This document shows, piece after piece, positions 17,442 through 27,196 of a stretch of 64,000 bases of DNA (its first letter is position 1; every line of letters begins with the position of its first letter). The notes below the pieces were generated by a model. It was not told the DNA's origin. It searched no databases and worked only from the letters and a program-made list of their open reading frames with translations. The position numbers were made by a program, and so were the translations under genes. Source of the DNA: Cellvibrionaceae bacterium (GTDB lineage: Bacteria; Pseudomonadota; Gammaproteobacteria; Pseudomonadales; Cellvibrionaceae); assembly GCA_021151825.1 (NCBI GenBank), contig JAGKWQ010000010.1:124001-188000 (forward strand). Reading direction: 5' to 3'.

Positions 17442-19307
17442 TTAGTTGTTGGTGGTTTGGTTTCCTGCTTTTTTATCGTAGAAATTTTTCAGTACATAAA
17501 ATGCTTTTTTCTTTTCCCCGGTGTTGGAATAAATTCCCTTGCGATTGAAATCATCCTGAATGCCGGGTAAGTGGCGACGCGGCGAACGGAAATCGGTGAG
17601 GATCCATGGCGAGGTGCCGACAAAACCATCGATGCCATCAAGCATTTTCAGCGTTTTTACGTAGAGGTTTTCCTGGAATTCTTCGGTAAAAATTTTATTG
17701 ACATCACCATGGTTACCGGCGCGGGCATCACCACCAAATTCGCTGATAAATACCGGCTTGTTGTAATTAATTTCCCATGTGATGCGATCAATTTTTTCCG
17801 GTGCGCCATCGTACCAGCCAATATATTGGTTGAAGCTAACCATATCCAGATGCTCGGCTAATGGATCTTCTACCACCGCGATGCTCTCGTTGTCTGCACG
17901 ATAATGTTTTTCCAGTGCCGCGCTGAGCAAGCGAGTGTTATCAAGGCTGCGCGCTTTAGCCGCGAGACGTACGAGAAATTTATTGCGTGCATCGGATACC
18001 GGCGTTTCGTTGGCCAATGACCAGATGATAACGGCTGCGCGGTTTTTGTCGCGTTCGATCATTGCTGCTAATTGCGTTTCGGCATTTTGGTAAGTGGCTT
18101 CGTTGTTCCAGTTGATGGTCCAGTACACCGGAATTTCTGACCAGACTAATAAACCCATTTGTTCCGCGAGGCGCACCATATCTTCATTGTGCGGGTAATG
18201 GGCAAGGCGCACGAAGTTAGCGTTAAATCCTTTGGCCCAGTTTAATAAATGTTGCGCCTCCGCGGCATTTTTTACTCGACCACCACCGTGTGCGGAATAT
18301 TCTTCATGCACAGAAATGCCGCGTAAAAAAATAGGCTTACCGTTTAACAATAATGTTTTGCCTTGCGTGCTGATGGTGCGCAGGCCGACTGAATCACCAA
18401 GCTTGTCTGCGCCGGAGGAAATTTGCACTGCATACAATTTGGGATTTTCCGGTGACCAAAGTTGGACGTTATCGGCGTTGAATGAGAAAGTCGCTTTACC
18501 TTGTTTATCTGCTGTTAAGGTTTGCTGGATATTTAATTCCGGTACTTTGAGCGAAATTTTTTCGCCGCCTTTCGCACCGTCCAACAACACAGAGCCGGAA
18601 ACAATTTTATCGGCGAGGGATGTGAGTGCGATCTTGTAATCGCGAATAAATGTTTTAGGCACGGTGATCAGTTTTACCTCGCGGGTAATACCGCCATAGT
18701 TCCACCAATCTGTATTCAATGTCGGCACTGCATCGGCGTGGCGCTTGTTATCCACCTTGACGACCAGCGAATTATTTTTATCGTTTAGTTGATTGGTAAT
18801 TTCATAATGGAAGGGCGTAAATCCGCCTACATGAACGCCAAGTTTTTTGCCATTCAGATAAACATCAGCGCGGTAATTGATTGCGCCAAAATATAAAAAA
18901 GTCCGGTCCGATTTTTTGGCTTTTGGAGCATCAAAGGTTTTGCGATACCAGACGGTGCCTTCGTAGTAATACAGTTTATCTGTTTGGGTATTCCAATCGC
19001 CGGGCACTTGCAAACTGGTTGATTTATCAAAATCGTATTCCAGCAAATCGCCAGGTGTTTTTTGTTTTGAATCGGTGAAGTAAGCGTTTTGCGACGGTGT
19101 TGCCTGTTGGTCAAACGGTTCGTAGCGATAGTTGTAATAACCGTTTTCGTAAGGATCGACGATGATTTTCCATTCGCCGTTGAGTGATGTCGCAGCGCGA
19201 GTGTAGGCCTGTAAGGGTAATTCTGTTGTGCTTGATGCTTGTGCGGCAAATGCAAATTGCGCCAGGCAGGCGCAAGCCCAGAGGGCGCCGAGTAAAAATC
19301 GTTTCAT
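17442..19307 (-). CDS. Secreted GH2 beta-galactosidase/beta-glucuronidase-like enzyme
   Basis: A 621-residue exported GH2 enzyme. The signal peptide is MKRFLLGALWACACLAQFAF, ending AAQA. The three GH2 parts are visible: a jelly-roll sugar-binding domain (about 35-210, LNGEWKII, VYLNGKKLG), an immunoglobulin-like domain (about 215-310) and a (beta/alpha)8 barrel (from about 315, LRGISVHEEY). Glu434 in SLANE is the acid/base and Glu523 in FISEFGG is the nucleophile, so the active site is intact. It is much shorter than LacZ and resembles beta-glucuronidase-like GH2 proteins. Context suggests galactan or arabinogalactan side chains. The substrate (galactose or glucuronic acid) is not resolved. 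Confidence 0.88.
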   Translation of the reverse strand: MKRFLLGALWACACLAQFAFAAQASSTTELPLQAYTRAATSLNGEWKIIVDPYENGYYNYRYEPFDQQATPSQNAYFTDSKQKTPGDLLEYDFDKSTSLQVPGDWNTQTDKLYYYEGTVWYRKTFDAPKAKKSDRTFLYFGAINYRADVYLNGKKLGVHVGGFTPFHYEITNQLNDKNNSLVVKVDNKRHADAVPTLNTDWWNYGGITREVKLITVPKTFIRDYKIALTSLADKIVSGSVLLDGAKGGEKISLKVPELNIQQTLTADKQGKATFSFNADNVQLWSPENPKLYAVQISSGADKLGDSVGLRTISTQGKTLLLNGKPIFLRGISVHEEYSAHGGGRVKNAAEAQHLLNWAKGFNANFVRLAHYPHNEDMVRLAEQMGLLVWSEIPVYWTINWNNEATYQNAETQLAAMIERDKNRAAVIIWSLANETPVSDARNKFLVRLAAKARSLDNTRLLSAALEKHYRADNESIAVVEDPLAEHLDMVSFNQYIGWYDGAPEKIDRITWEINYNKPVFISEFGGDARAGNHGDVNKIFTEEFQENLYVKTLKMLDGIDGFVGTSPWILTDFRSPRRHLPGIQDDFNRKGIYSNTGEKKKAFYVLKNFYDKKAGNQTTNN

Positions 19308-19508
19308 AATTTTTCTCTGTTGACTGATGGTCTTATGGTTTATGTCGTTGCGCTTGTCTGTGCAAGCTGTGGGTCAGGATCAGTAGAAAAAAATGCGCCG
19401 CGCAATAATATTGTTAGTCAGTATGCTTGTATGCGACGTGCACTGGATTCTAGTCTGGTTTGTGGCGGGAGTTTAAGCGTAGTGGGGTAAATAATTGTTA
19501 ATCGTAAG

Positions 19509-19542
19509 AGCCCGTATTCTGTCGTAAGACGAATACGGGCTC
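19509..19542. terminator. Strong hairpin at the 3' end of the RND operon
   Basis: GAGCCCGTATTC and GAATACGGGCTC, with an inner GTC/GAC pair, form a stem of about 15 base pairs just after the last RND gene. There is no good T-run, so it may act as a mRNA 3'-end stabiliser as much as a terminator. Confidence 0.6.
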
Positions 19543-19551
19543 CTGAAACGA

Positions 19552-22500
19552 TTAATGCGCAGCGGCGTGAGCGAGATTTTTTTTGCGTAATCCCCAGTTA
19601 CGCAATTTTTCCATATACAAATACACCACCGGTGTAGTGAACAGTGTGAGTAATTGGCTAACTGCCAAACCGCCGATGATGGTGATGCCGAGCGGAGTGC
19701 GCAGTTCCGAGCCTTCGTTGAAGCCGAGGATTAATGGCACCGCGCCCAGAAGTCCAGCGAGGTTGGTCATTAGGATCGGGCGGAAGCGAATTAATGCGGC
19801 CTGATATATCGAGTCGCGCGAGGAGAGACCTTCATTACGTTCAAGCTCGAGGGCGAAATCGATCATCAGGATCGCGTTTTTCATCACGATACCAATTAAC
19901 AAAAACAGCCCGAGCATCGCGATCAAACTGAACGGCGTGTTGGTAAGCCAGAGTGCGAGCAATGCTCCGATTCCTGCAGAAGGCAGAGTGGAGAGAATCG
20001 TAAGCGGGTGAATGGTGCTCTCGTACAAAATTCCCAGAATTAAATACACCGCGAGCAGTACACACATGATCAGGATCGCCGGGTCCTGTGCCATACCCGG
20101 TGTACTCGGACCCCAGCCAGGGCGCGAGCTGCCAGCGGGGGCGAGATAAACTTCCTTGGGCATCATGATTTCCGCTACTTTGGCTTCGATAGCCGTGCGC
20201 GCCTTTTCTTCGGTGACACCTTCAGCGAGGCCGTAACCAATACTCTCGGATACAAATTGATTGCTGTGGCGTACACGATCCTCTGCCAGGCCGTAATCAA
20301 AACTGGAAAAGGTAGAGAGCGGAACACGATTGCCATCGCGGGTGATGACTTGTAATTGGTTGAGTATTTCCGGCGTTGCGGTGTAACCGGGCTCCAACTC
20401 CATCACCACGCGATATTGGTTCATTTCCTCGTACATGGTGGACACTTGCCGTTGGGAGAACGAATTGTTGAGCAGACTGGCAATGGTGGTCATATCCACG
20501 CCCAAACGCAGCGCCGCCTCGCGGTCAATGGTCAGCTCGATTTGTTGGGTGCCTTCTTCTTTCACGCCATCTATCTCTACCAGCTCCGGCATTTTTTCCA
20601 TGGCGGTGGTGAGGGTGGCGGCCCATTTATAGAGCTGGCGAATATCGTCCGAGAGCATCATGACTTCATGTTGGCTGCGGCTGAAGGGCGAGTTCAGGCG
20701 AATATCCTGATCGGGGTTAACCATTAATATTGCTCCGGGAATACTGGGTAACTGGCGACGGATACGGTCGGTCACTTCTTCGACTGATATGCCGCGCTCG
20801 GCCATGGGTTTCAGGCTAATACGTAACCAGGCATTACTGATGCCGTTGCCACCACCACTTGCGCCGAAGACGTCCTCAATCGCTGGGTCAGCGAGCAGGG
20901 CGCGGCGAAACTCCTGGATCTTCGGTTGCATTAATTGAAAGGAAAAACCATCGTCGCCGCGAATAAAGCCGGTCATCTGGCCAGTGTCTTGCTCCGGCAG
21001 CATGGTTTTGGGGATGGCGATGTAGAGGTAGATGTTCACTCCGATCACCGCGGCGAGAATCAGCATCACGATACGGCTATGGCGTAGCGCCCAGTCCAGC
21101 GCAACGGCATAACCTTTTTTCAAATCGTCAAAAACGCCCGGTTTTTCTTCTTTTCTGGATTCCGCTTTTAACAGTTGGCCGCACAGGGCGGGAGTCAGGC
21201 TCAGGGATACCAGCAATGAGATGATCATTGCCGCCGCGAGGGTGATGGAAAATTCACGGAAGAGTTTTTCTACCACACCGCCCATCAACAAGATGGAAAC
21301 AAACACCACTACCAGGGTGACGTTCATCGCCAGTAAGGTAAAACCAACTTCGCGTGCGCCCTGAATCGCGGCCTCAAAGGGAGGCGTGCCTTTTTCGATA
21401 TGGCGCTTGATGTTTTCCAGTACCACGATGGCATCGTCCACGACCAGGCCGGCGGCAACGATCAATGCCATCAGCGACAGGTTATTGAGTGAGAATCCCC
21501 ACAGATACATGACCGAAAACGCCCCGATAATCGCCACCGGAACGGCCAGGCTCGGGATTAGTGCGCTATGGGCACTGCGTAAAAACATAAAGACGACACC
21601 CACCACTAGCAATACTGACACGGCAAGTGTGATTTGCGCTTCGCTCAGCGTGGCGCGGATGCCGGGAGAGCGATCCATCACTACTTTCAATTGGGTATCG
21701 CCGGGCATTAACCCGCGCAGGATGGGTAATTGAGCGTTGATGGCGTCAATAGTCTCAACGATATTGGCACCGGTCTGGCGGCTTACCGTAAGCGTTACGG
21801 CCGAGCTTTGGTTATGGAAACCATCGGCATAACGATTTTCTACTGAGTCACTGACGGTAGCGACATCGCGCAAACGCACGGGTCCCGAATCGCCATAACG
21901 AATCACCAGATTCTGGTAATCCGCCGCAGTACGCAGGGTTTCACTGGTGTAAACCTGCCACCGGGTATCATTTTCTTCCAGCACACCCATAGGGCGTTGC
22001 ACATTGGCGTTGCTGATGGCGTTGCGTACTTCGTCCAACGCTATGCCATAGCTGGCCAGGGCATTGGGGTTGAGCTGGATACGCACAGCAGGCAGCGAAG
22101 CGCCATCAATACCGACCTGGCCCACACCTTTAATTTGCGAGAGCTTCTGCGCGAGGATCGTGGAGGCTGCATCATAAAGTGCGCTGGGCGACAGATTGGG
22201 GGAACTCAATGCCAGCGCCATGATAGGTGCTTGCGATGGGCTGACTTTGCGATAACTCGGATTGCCCGGCATTCCCGCCGGCAATTGGCCGCGTGCGGCA
22301 TTCAGTGCGGCTTGCACATCGCGGGCGGCGGAATCCAGGTCGCGATCAAGGGTGAATTCAACCCAGACAAAAGTTGAGCCCTGGGTGGAGTTGGAATTGA
22401 TCGCCGTCACCCCGGGAATGCTGCCGAGGGCGCGCTCCAGCGGAGTCGCCACCGTCGCCGCCATACTTTCCGGGCTGGCGCCGGGCAGGCCGGCAAAAAT

Positions 22501-22638
22501 TTGTACCGAGGGGAAATCCACCTGCGGCAAGGGCGCCACCGGCAACATCCGCCAGGACAAAAGCCCAAGCAGCACAATTCCCAATGCCACCAGGCAAGAG
22601 GCAACGGGTCTCTTAATAAACGGTTCTGCGATTGTCAT
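19552..22638 (-). CDS. RND efflux pump inner-membrane subunit, MdtC-like
   Basis: A 1028-residue RND transporter of the hydrophobe/amphiphile efflux family. It matches the MdtC pattern throughout: FIKRPVASCLV at the N-terminus, a first periplasmic loop with LPQVDFPSVQ and PGASPESMA, the RND motif GLVVDDAIVVLENI in TM4, and a second TM block with FSLIAMLGLFLLIGIVMKNA. It exchanges protons for drugs or bile-salt-like compounds across the inner membrane. It is the third gene after an MdtA-like adaptor and an MdtB-like pump; MdtB and MdtC form a mixed trimer. The start is uncertain. ATG 22638 gives the family-like N-terminus but has no Shine-Dalgarno, and in-frame ATGs at 22680 and 22686 lie inside the repeat element. 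Confidence 0.9.
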   Translation of the reverse strand: MTIAEPFIKRPVASCLVALGIVLLGLLSWRMLPVAPLPQVDFPSVQIFAGLPGASPESMAATVATPLERALGSIPGVTAINSNSTQGSTFVWVEFTLDRDLDSAARDVQAALNAARGQLPAGMPGNPSYRKVSPSQAPIMALALSSPNLSPSALYDAASTILAQKLSQIKGVGQVGIDGASLPAVRIQLNPNALASYGIALDEVRNAISNANVQRPMGVLEENDTRWQVYTSETLRTAADYQNLVIRYGDSGPVRLRDVATVSDSVENRYADGFHNQSSAVTLTVSRQTGANIVETIDAINAQLPILRGLMPGDTQLKVVMDRSPGIRATLSEAQITLAVSVLLVVGVVFMFLRSAHSALIPSLAVPVAIIGAFSVMYLWGFSLNNLSLMALIVAAGLVVDDAIVVLENIKRHIEKGTPPFEAAIQGAREVGFTLLAMNVTLVVVFVSILLMGGVVEKLFREFSITLAAAMIISLLVSLSLTPALCGQLLKAESRKEEKPGVFDDLKKGYAVALDWALRHSRIVMLILAAVIGVNIYLYIAIPKTMLPEQDTGQMTGFIRGDDGFSFQLMQPKIQEFRRALLADPAIEDVFGASGGGNGISNAWLRISLKPMAERGISVEEVTDRIRRQLPSIPGAILMVNPDQDIRLNSPFSRSQHEVMMLSDDIRQLYKWAATLTTAMEKMPELVEIDGVKEEGTQQIELTIDREAALRLGVDMTTIASLLNNSFSQRQVSTMYEEMNQYRVVMELEPGYTATPEILNQLQVITRDGNRVPLSTFSSFDYGLAEDRVRHSNQFVSESIGYGLAEGVTEEKARTAIEAKVAEIMMPKEVYLAPAGSSRPGWGPSTPGMAQDPAILIMCVLLAVYLILGILYESTIHPLTILSTLPSAGIGALLALWLTNTPFSLIAMLGLFLLIGIVMKNAILMIDFALELERNEGLSSRDSIYQAALIRFRPILMTNLAGLLGAVPLILGFNEGSELRTPLGITIIGGLAVSQLLTLFTTPVVYLYMEKLRNWGLRKKNLAHAAAH

Positions 22639-22647
22639 ATGTGGTTT

Positions 22648-22786
22648 CGTAGGTTGCTGGTGAGGAACGAACCGCAACATGACCATTTACCCGCTTGCAC
22701 CAAAACTGTATTCAAAGCTCCATTTGACTTTTGGTTGATGCGGCAGGATGGACATGTTGCGGTTCGTTCCTCACCAGCAACCTACG
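22648..22786. repeat. Inverted-repeat (REPIN-like) element, copy 2
   Basis: The arms at 22648-22681 and 22753-22786 are a perfect 34-base inverted repeat. The left arm begins CGTAGGTTGCTGGTGAGG and ends ACCGCAACATG. Each arm is itself a small imperfect hairpin (GTTGC-T-GGT against ACCGCAAC). A second, inner dyad (CCGC..ACCAAAA against TTTTGGT..GCGG) lies in the spacer. The right arm contains the stop codon of the MdtB-like gene (TAG, complement of 22782-22784), and the left arm ends nine bases before ATG 22638 of the MdtC-like gene. Confidence 0.92.
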
Positions 22787-25700
22787 CCTCCTCCGCAAGT
22801 TGATTAGTGGTGGTTTTATTCACCCAACGATCAAAAAACAAATACACCACCGGCGTGGTAAACAGGGTTAATACCTGGCTGACCAGCAATCCACCAACCA
22901 TCACCAATCCCAATGGTTGGCGCAATTCGGCGCCGGAGCCGCTGGCGAGCATCAGCGGAATAGCACCGAACAAGGCGGCGAGGGTGGTCATCAGGATCGG
23001 GCGAAAACGCATCAACGCTGCGCGATGGATTGCTTCGCGCGGACTCATCCCGAGGGTGCGTTGGGCTTCGAGTGCAAAGTCCACCATCATGATGCCGTTC
23101 TTTTTAACCAGACCAATCAACAGGACTACCCCGATTACCGCGATCAAATCCAGCGGTTGGCCGGTCAGGAGCAATGCCAGCAACGCGCCGACAGTGGCGG
23201 ACGGCAGCGTGGAGAGGATGGTTACCGGATGGATAAAGCTCTCGTAAAGCACACCCAGCACAATGTACATCGTCACTACTGCCGCCAGCACCAGCCACAA
23301 GGTATTGCTGAGCGATGCACGGAAGGCTTCGGCGGCGCCCTGGAAACGCAATTCGACGGCGGCTGGTAAATCCAGATCTGCCTGTGCAGCTTCAATCGCG
23401 TCGATGGCTTCACCCAATGACGCATCTTCCGCGAGGTTGAAGGAAACCGTCGTGGATGGGAATTGGCTTTGGTGATTGATCAGCAATGGGGTTGGGCGCT
23501 GGGTAATTTTGGCTAATGTCGACAATAAAACCGGTTTGCCGCTGCTCGAGTTCACATAGGTATTTTCCAGCGCCTTCAAGCCCTGGGCGTAATCCGGATC
23601 AACTTCCAGTACTACGCGATATTGGTTGGCCTGGGTAAACAGGGTCGCAATCTGCCGTTGCGCATAAGCTGTCTGCAAACTGCTGGCGATATTGCTGACG
23701 CTCACACCCAAACGCGCGGCGGCGTCGCGGTCAATATCGACATATGCCTGCAGGCCGCGGGTTTGCAAATCAGCGGCCACATCGGCCAACGCCGGTTCCT
23801 GGCGCAAACGCTCCAGCACACGTGGCAAGGTTTGATCCAATACAGCGATTTCCGGTGCGGTCAGGGTGAACTGGTATTGGGTGCGACTTACGCGATCCTC
23901 GATACTTAATTCCTGCAACGGCTGGAACCAGGCAGTAATGCCGCTAATGCCGGCGATTTTTTCCTGCAAGCGGCGAATCACATCGCTGGCGTGGATGTCG
24001 CGCTCATCATGCGATTTTAAGTTAATCAACAAACGCCCGGAGTTGAGGGTGATATTGCTGCCATCTACGCCGATAAAGGAGGAAAGGCTTTCAACGTCCG
24101 GATCTTGCAAAATCAGTTCGGCAATTTGCTGTTGGCGTTCGGTCATGGCGGCGAAGGAAGTGTCTTGCGGCGCTTCGGTGATCGCCTGGATCGCGCCGCT
24201 GTCCTGTACCGGGAAAAAGCCTTTCGGTACCAGCAAATACAACCCGGCGGTGACGACGATCGTGCCGATCATTACGGCCATAGCAGCGGTTTCGCGCTCC
24301 AATACCTTGTCGAGTAATTCGCCGTAACGGCGGATGACTTTATCCAAAAAGTCGGGTTTGCTTTCATCATGTACCGGCGCGGTTTTGAGCATGCGCGCGC
24401 ACATCATGGGGGTGAGGGTGAGCGATACGATCAGGGAAATACCAATCGCCACTGCCAGTGTGATCGCAAACTCCTGGAATAATCGCCCGACCAGATCGCC
24501 CATAAATAGCAATGGAATCAGTACCGCAATCAGGGAAATGGTGAGTGATACCAGGGTAAAGCCGATTTCCCCCGCACCTTTCAGTGCGGCGTTCATCGGT
24601 GTTTCACCTTGTTCGCGATGGCGGGAAATGTTTTCCAGCATCACAATCGCATCGTCCACCACAAAACCGGTAGCAATGGTGAGCGCCATGAGCGTCAGGT
24701 TGTTGATGGAGAAATCGAGGAAATACATCACCGCAAAAGTGCCGATCAGCGACAGCGGTACCGCCAGGCTGGGAATAATGGTGGCGGGCACCGAGCGCAA
24801 GAATACCAGGGTTACGGCAACTACCAGGAAGATCGCAAATACCAGCTCTTTTTGTACATCGCGAATGGAAGCGCGGATGCTGTGGGTGCGATCACTCAAT
24901 ACCTCGATTTTCGCTGCTGCAGGCATGGTTATCATCAGCTTTGGCAGGAGGTCTTCGATGCTGTCGGCAACATCAATGACGTTAGCGCCGGGTTGGCGCT
25001 GGATATTAATCAACACCGCCGGTTGTTTATTGGCCCAGGCGGCGAGAAATCGGTCTTCTGCGCCTTCCTCTACCGTAGCGACATCCCCCAGGCGCAACGG
25101 CGAACCATCGCGCCAGCTGACGATAAGGTCGCGATATTCGCTGGCGGAACGGATCTGGTCATTGGCATCCAGCATCGTTGAGCGGTATTCGCCATCGAAA
25201 CTGCCTTTGGGTTGATTGGTGTTGGCGGTGACGACAGCATTGCGCACCTGCTCCAGACTTAACTGGGTGCTGGCGAGGGCATTGGGGTTGACCTTGATTC
25301 GAATCGCCGGGCGCTGTCCGCCCGCCAGGGTCACCATTCCGACCCCCGGCAACTGGGCAATCTTCTGGGCCATCCGCGTGTTTACCAGATCGTACACTTC
25401 CGGCAGTGGCAGACTTTCCGAGGTGACAGCGAGGGTCATGATGGGCGCATCCGCCGGATTCACTTTGCGGTAAACCGGCGGGGTAGGTAAATCGTTGGGG
25501 AGCAGGTTGTCAGCAGTATTCAGGGCTGCCTGGACTTCCTGCTCGGCCACACCCAAATCCACTTCCAGCAAAAATTGCAGGGTGATAATGGAAGCACCGG
25601 TAGAGCTGGTTGAGGATAGTTGTTTAACGCCGGGAATCTGGCCGAGGCTGCGCTCAAGTGGCGCGGTTACTGTGCGCGCCATAACATCCGGACTGGCACC

Positions 25701-25856
25701 GGGGTTGAAGGTGAAAATCTGGATAATGGGATAATCTACCTGCGGCAGTGCCGCCACCGGCAACAAGCGATAGCCCAGCAAACCGGCAAGCAAAAACGCC
25801 AGCATCACCAGCGAGGTGGCGACAGGGCGAAGGATAAAAGGACGGGAAATACTCAT
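22782..25856 (-). CDS. RND efflux pump inner-membrane subunit, MdtB-like
   Basis: A 1024-residue RND pump. It follows MdtB closely by eye: FILRPVATSLVMLAFLLAGL, LPQVDYPIIQ, PGASPDVMARTVTAPLERS, DFSINNLTLMALTIATGFVVDDA in pieces, LIPLLFMGDLVGRLF and SLTLTPMMCARML. It has the expected 12 transmembrane segments in two blocks, with two large periplasmic loops. Its partner is the MdtC-like gene downstream, and a membrane-fusion protein is encoded upstream. The stop codon TAG is supplied by the right arm of repeat copy 2. The upstream gap to the adaptor gene is filled mostly by repeat copy 3. GAG precedes ATG 25856. Confidence 0.93.
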   Translation of the reverse strand: MSISRPFILRPVATSLVMLAFLLAGLLGYRLLPVAALPQVDYPIIQIFTFNPGASPDVMARTVTAPLERSLGQIPGVKQLSSTSSTGASIITLQFLLEVDLGVAEQEVQAALNTADNLLPNDLPTPPVYRKVNPADAPIMTLAVTSESLPLPEVYDLVNTRMAQKIAQLPGVGMVTLAGGQRPAIRIKVNPNALASTQLSLEQVRNAVVTANTNQPKGSFDGEYRSTMLDANDQIRSASEYRDLIVSWRDGSPLRLGDVATVEEGAEDRFLAAWANKQPAVLINIQRQPGANVIDVADSIEDLLPKLMITMPAAAKIEVLSDRTHSIRASIRDVQKELVFAIFLVVAVTLVFLRSVPATIIPSLAVPLSLIGTFAVMYFLDFSINNLTLMALTIATGFVVDDAIVMLENISRHREQGETPMNAALKGAGEIGFTLVSLTISLIAVLIPLLFMGDLVGRLFQEFAITLAVAIGISLIVSLTLTPMMCARMLKTAPVHDESKPDFLDKVIRRYGELLDKVLERETAAMAVMIGTIVVTAGLYLLVPKGFFPVQDSGAIQAITEAPQDTSFAAMTERQQQIAELILQDPDVESLSSFIGVDGSNITLNSGRLLINLKSHDERDIHASDVIRRLQEKIAGISGITAWFQPLQELSIEDRVSRTQYQFTLTAPEIAVLDQTLPRVLERLRQEPALADVAADLQTRGLQAYVDIDRDAAARLGVSVSNIASSLQTAYAQRQIATLFTQANQYRVVLEVDPDYAQGLKALENTYVNSSSGKPVLLSTLAKITQRPTPLLINHQSQFPSTTVSFNLAEDASLGEAIDAIEAAQADLDLPAAVELRFQGAAEAFRASLSNTLWLVLAAVVTMYIVLGVLYESFIHPVTILSTLPSATVGALLALLLTGQPLDLIAVIGVVLLIGLVKKNGIMMVDFALEAQRTLGMSPREAIHRAALMRFRPILMTTLAALFGAIPLMLASGSGAELRQPLGLVMVGGLLVSQVLTLFTTPVVYLFFDRWVNKTTTNQLAEEA

Positions 25857-25899
25857 TTTTTATCTCAGATAGGGTGCATCGTTGGGTGGGACGTACTGC

Positions 25900-26033
25900 G
25901 TAGGTTGTGGTGAGGAACGAACCGCAACATGACCATCTGGCACCAGCCGCCACAAACCTGGTTGGATATTTAAATTATTTGGTGTGTGCGGTTATATGGT
26001 CATGTTGCGGTTCGTTCCTCACCAGCAACCTAC
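25900..26033. repeat. Inverted-repeat (REPIN-like) element, copy 3
   Basis: The arms at 25900-25936 and 25996-26033 match as an inverted repeat over 37 of 38 positions; the left arm lacks one C (GGTTGTGG against GGTTGCTGG). The inner spacer differs from copy 2 but keeps a CCGC...GCGG dyad. The right arm provides the TAG stop (complement of 26030-26032) of the MdtA-like gene. The whole element lies between the first two genes of the operon. Confidence 0.92.
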
Positions 26034-27196
26034 ATCACCTTCACGTCTTTGCCTTCCCACAGGCGATCTATGCCTTCCAGAACTACTTGTTCGCCTTCCT
26101 TCAAACCGTCAAGCACGGCGATACGGTCCGCCTCCAGCGCGCCGAGTTTGATCTGGCGCATCTTGGCTTTGCCGTCATCAATCACGTAAACATAGGTGCC
26201 TTTGGTGCCGTATTGCACCGCATCGGCGGGAATTGTCACGGCGCCATCCAGGGTTTGCAGATGCAAACGGGCATTAATGAATTGGTTGGGGAATAGACCG
26301 TCATCGCTATTATCGAACTCGGCTTTCAGGCGCAGGGTGCCAGTGGCGGTATCAATCTGGTTATCCAGAGTGGTCAATTTACCGGTAGCCAGCAGGTTTT
26401 GTTCGCTGCGATCCCATGCCTCCACGCTCAAGGCTTGTTTGTTGGTGGTAGCTAAAGAATTTGCCTGACGCACGGCCATCAACTGGTTTTCCGGAATGGT
26501 GAATACCACCGAGATGGGCTTGGTTTGGGTAATTGTGACCAGGCCGGTTGCGTCATTGGCGTTGACCAGATTGCCTACATCTACTTTGCGCAAACCGGTA
26601 CGGCCGGCGATGGGGGCTGTAATGCGTGTATAAGAAAGCTGTAAACGCGCATCTTCCAATTGGGCGGAATGGTTCTTCAGTGTACCTTGCAGTTGATCAA
26701 CCAGCGCTTTTTGTTTGTCGTATTGCTGCTTGGCGATGGAGTTGCTCGTCAATAAACGTTCATAAAGTGCAAGGTCGTCTTCGGCATTTTTCAGTTGCGC
26801 ACGGGTTTCCTGCAATGAGCCTTCGGCTTGATGAAGCTTTACCTGATATTGGGCTGGATCAATTTCAGCCAGCACTTCACCCGCTTTCACTAATTGCCCT
26901 TCGGAAAATTTCACACTGACAATTGGGCCGCCGACTCGCGGGCGGACGGTAACGGTATTGAGTGGATTTACCGTACCGATGGCTTTGAGGTGGACTTTCA
27001 AATTACTTTTGCTGACCGTCACAATGTGTACGGGGGTTGGGCCCATCCAGGGATTGGGTGGTGGCGGGCGTTTTGCTTCAGGTTCGCGAATGCCAAAAAA
27101 CCAGACCAACAATAAAATCACAACAACACCGGCACCCACTAACCAGCGCTGGCCGCGCGACAGGCGATTTAACGAAGCAAGCATGAAAACATCCAT
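26030..27196 (-). CDS. RND periplasmic adaptor (membrane fusion protein), MdtA-like
   Basis: A 388-residue adaptor anchored by one N-terminal membrane helix (about residues 18-36, WLVGAGVVVILLLVWFF). It then has a proline-rich stretch, a biotinyl-lipoyl domain split around a coiled-coil hairpin (about 95-190, AEGSLQETRAQLKNAEDDL), the beta-barrel domain and the membrane-proximal domain ending GVQ-like VVLEGIDRLWEGKDVKV. It links the RND pumps to an outer-membrane channel; no TolC-like gene is present in this window. It is the first gene of the operon. ATG 27196 and ATG 27184 are both possible, neither with a strong ribosome-binding site. The last coding base pairs abut repeat copy 3. Confidence 0.9.
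   Translation of the reverse strand: MDVFMLASLNRLSRGQRWLVGAGVVVILLLVWFFGIREPEAKRPPPPNPWMGPTPVHIVTVSKSNLKVHLKAIGTVNPLNTVTVRPRVGGPIVSVKFSEGQLVKAGEVLAEIDPAQYQVKLHQAEGSLQETRAQLKNAEDDLALYERLLTSNSIAKQQYDKQKALVDQLQGTLKNHSAQLEDARLQLSYTRITAPIAGRTGLRKVDVGNLVNANDATGLVTITQTKPISVVFTIPENQLMAVRQANSLATTNKQALSVEAWDRSEQNLLATGKLTTLDNQIDTATGTLRLKAEFDNSDDGLFPNQFINARLHLQTLDGAVTIPADAVQYGTKGTYVYVIDDGKAKMRQIKLGALEADRIAVLDGLKEGEQVVLEGIDRLWEGKDVKVM

Noticed and set aside
24334..25215. A 293-codon plus-strand open frame inside the MdtB-like gene
   Set aside because: It is antisense to a clear RND coding sequence, has no ribosome-binding site or recognisable domain, and other long antisense frames occur over the same GC-rich genes.
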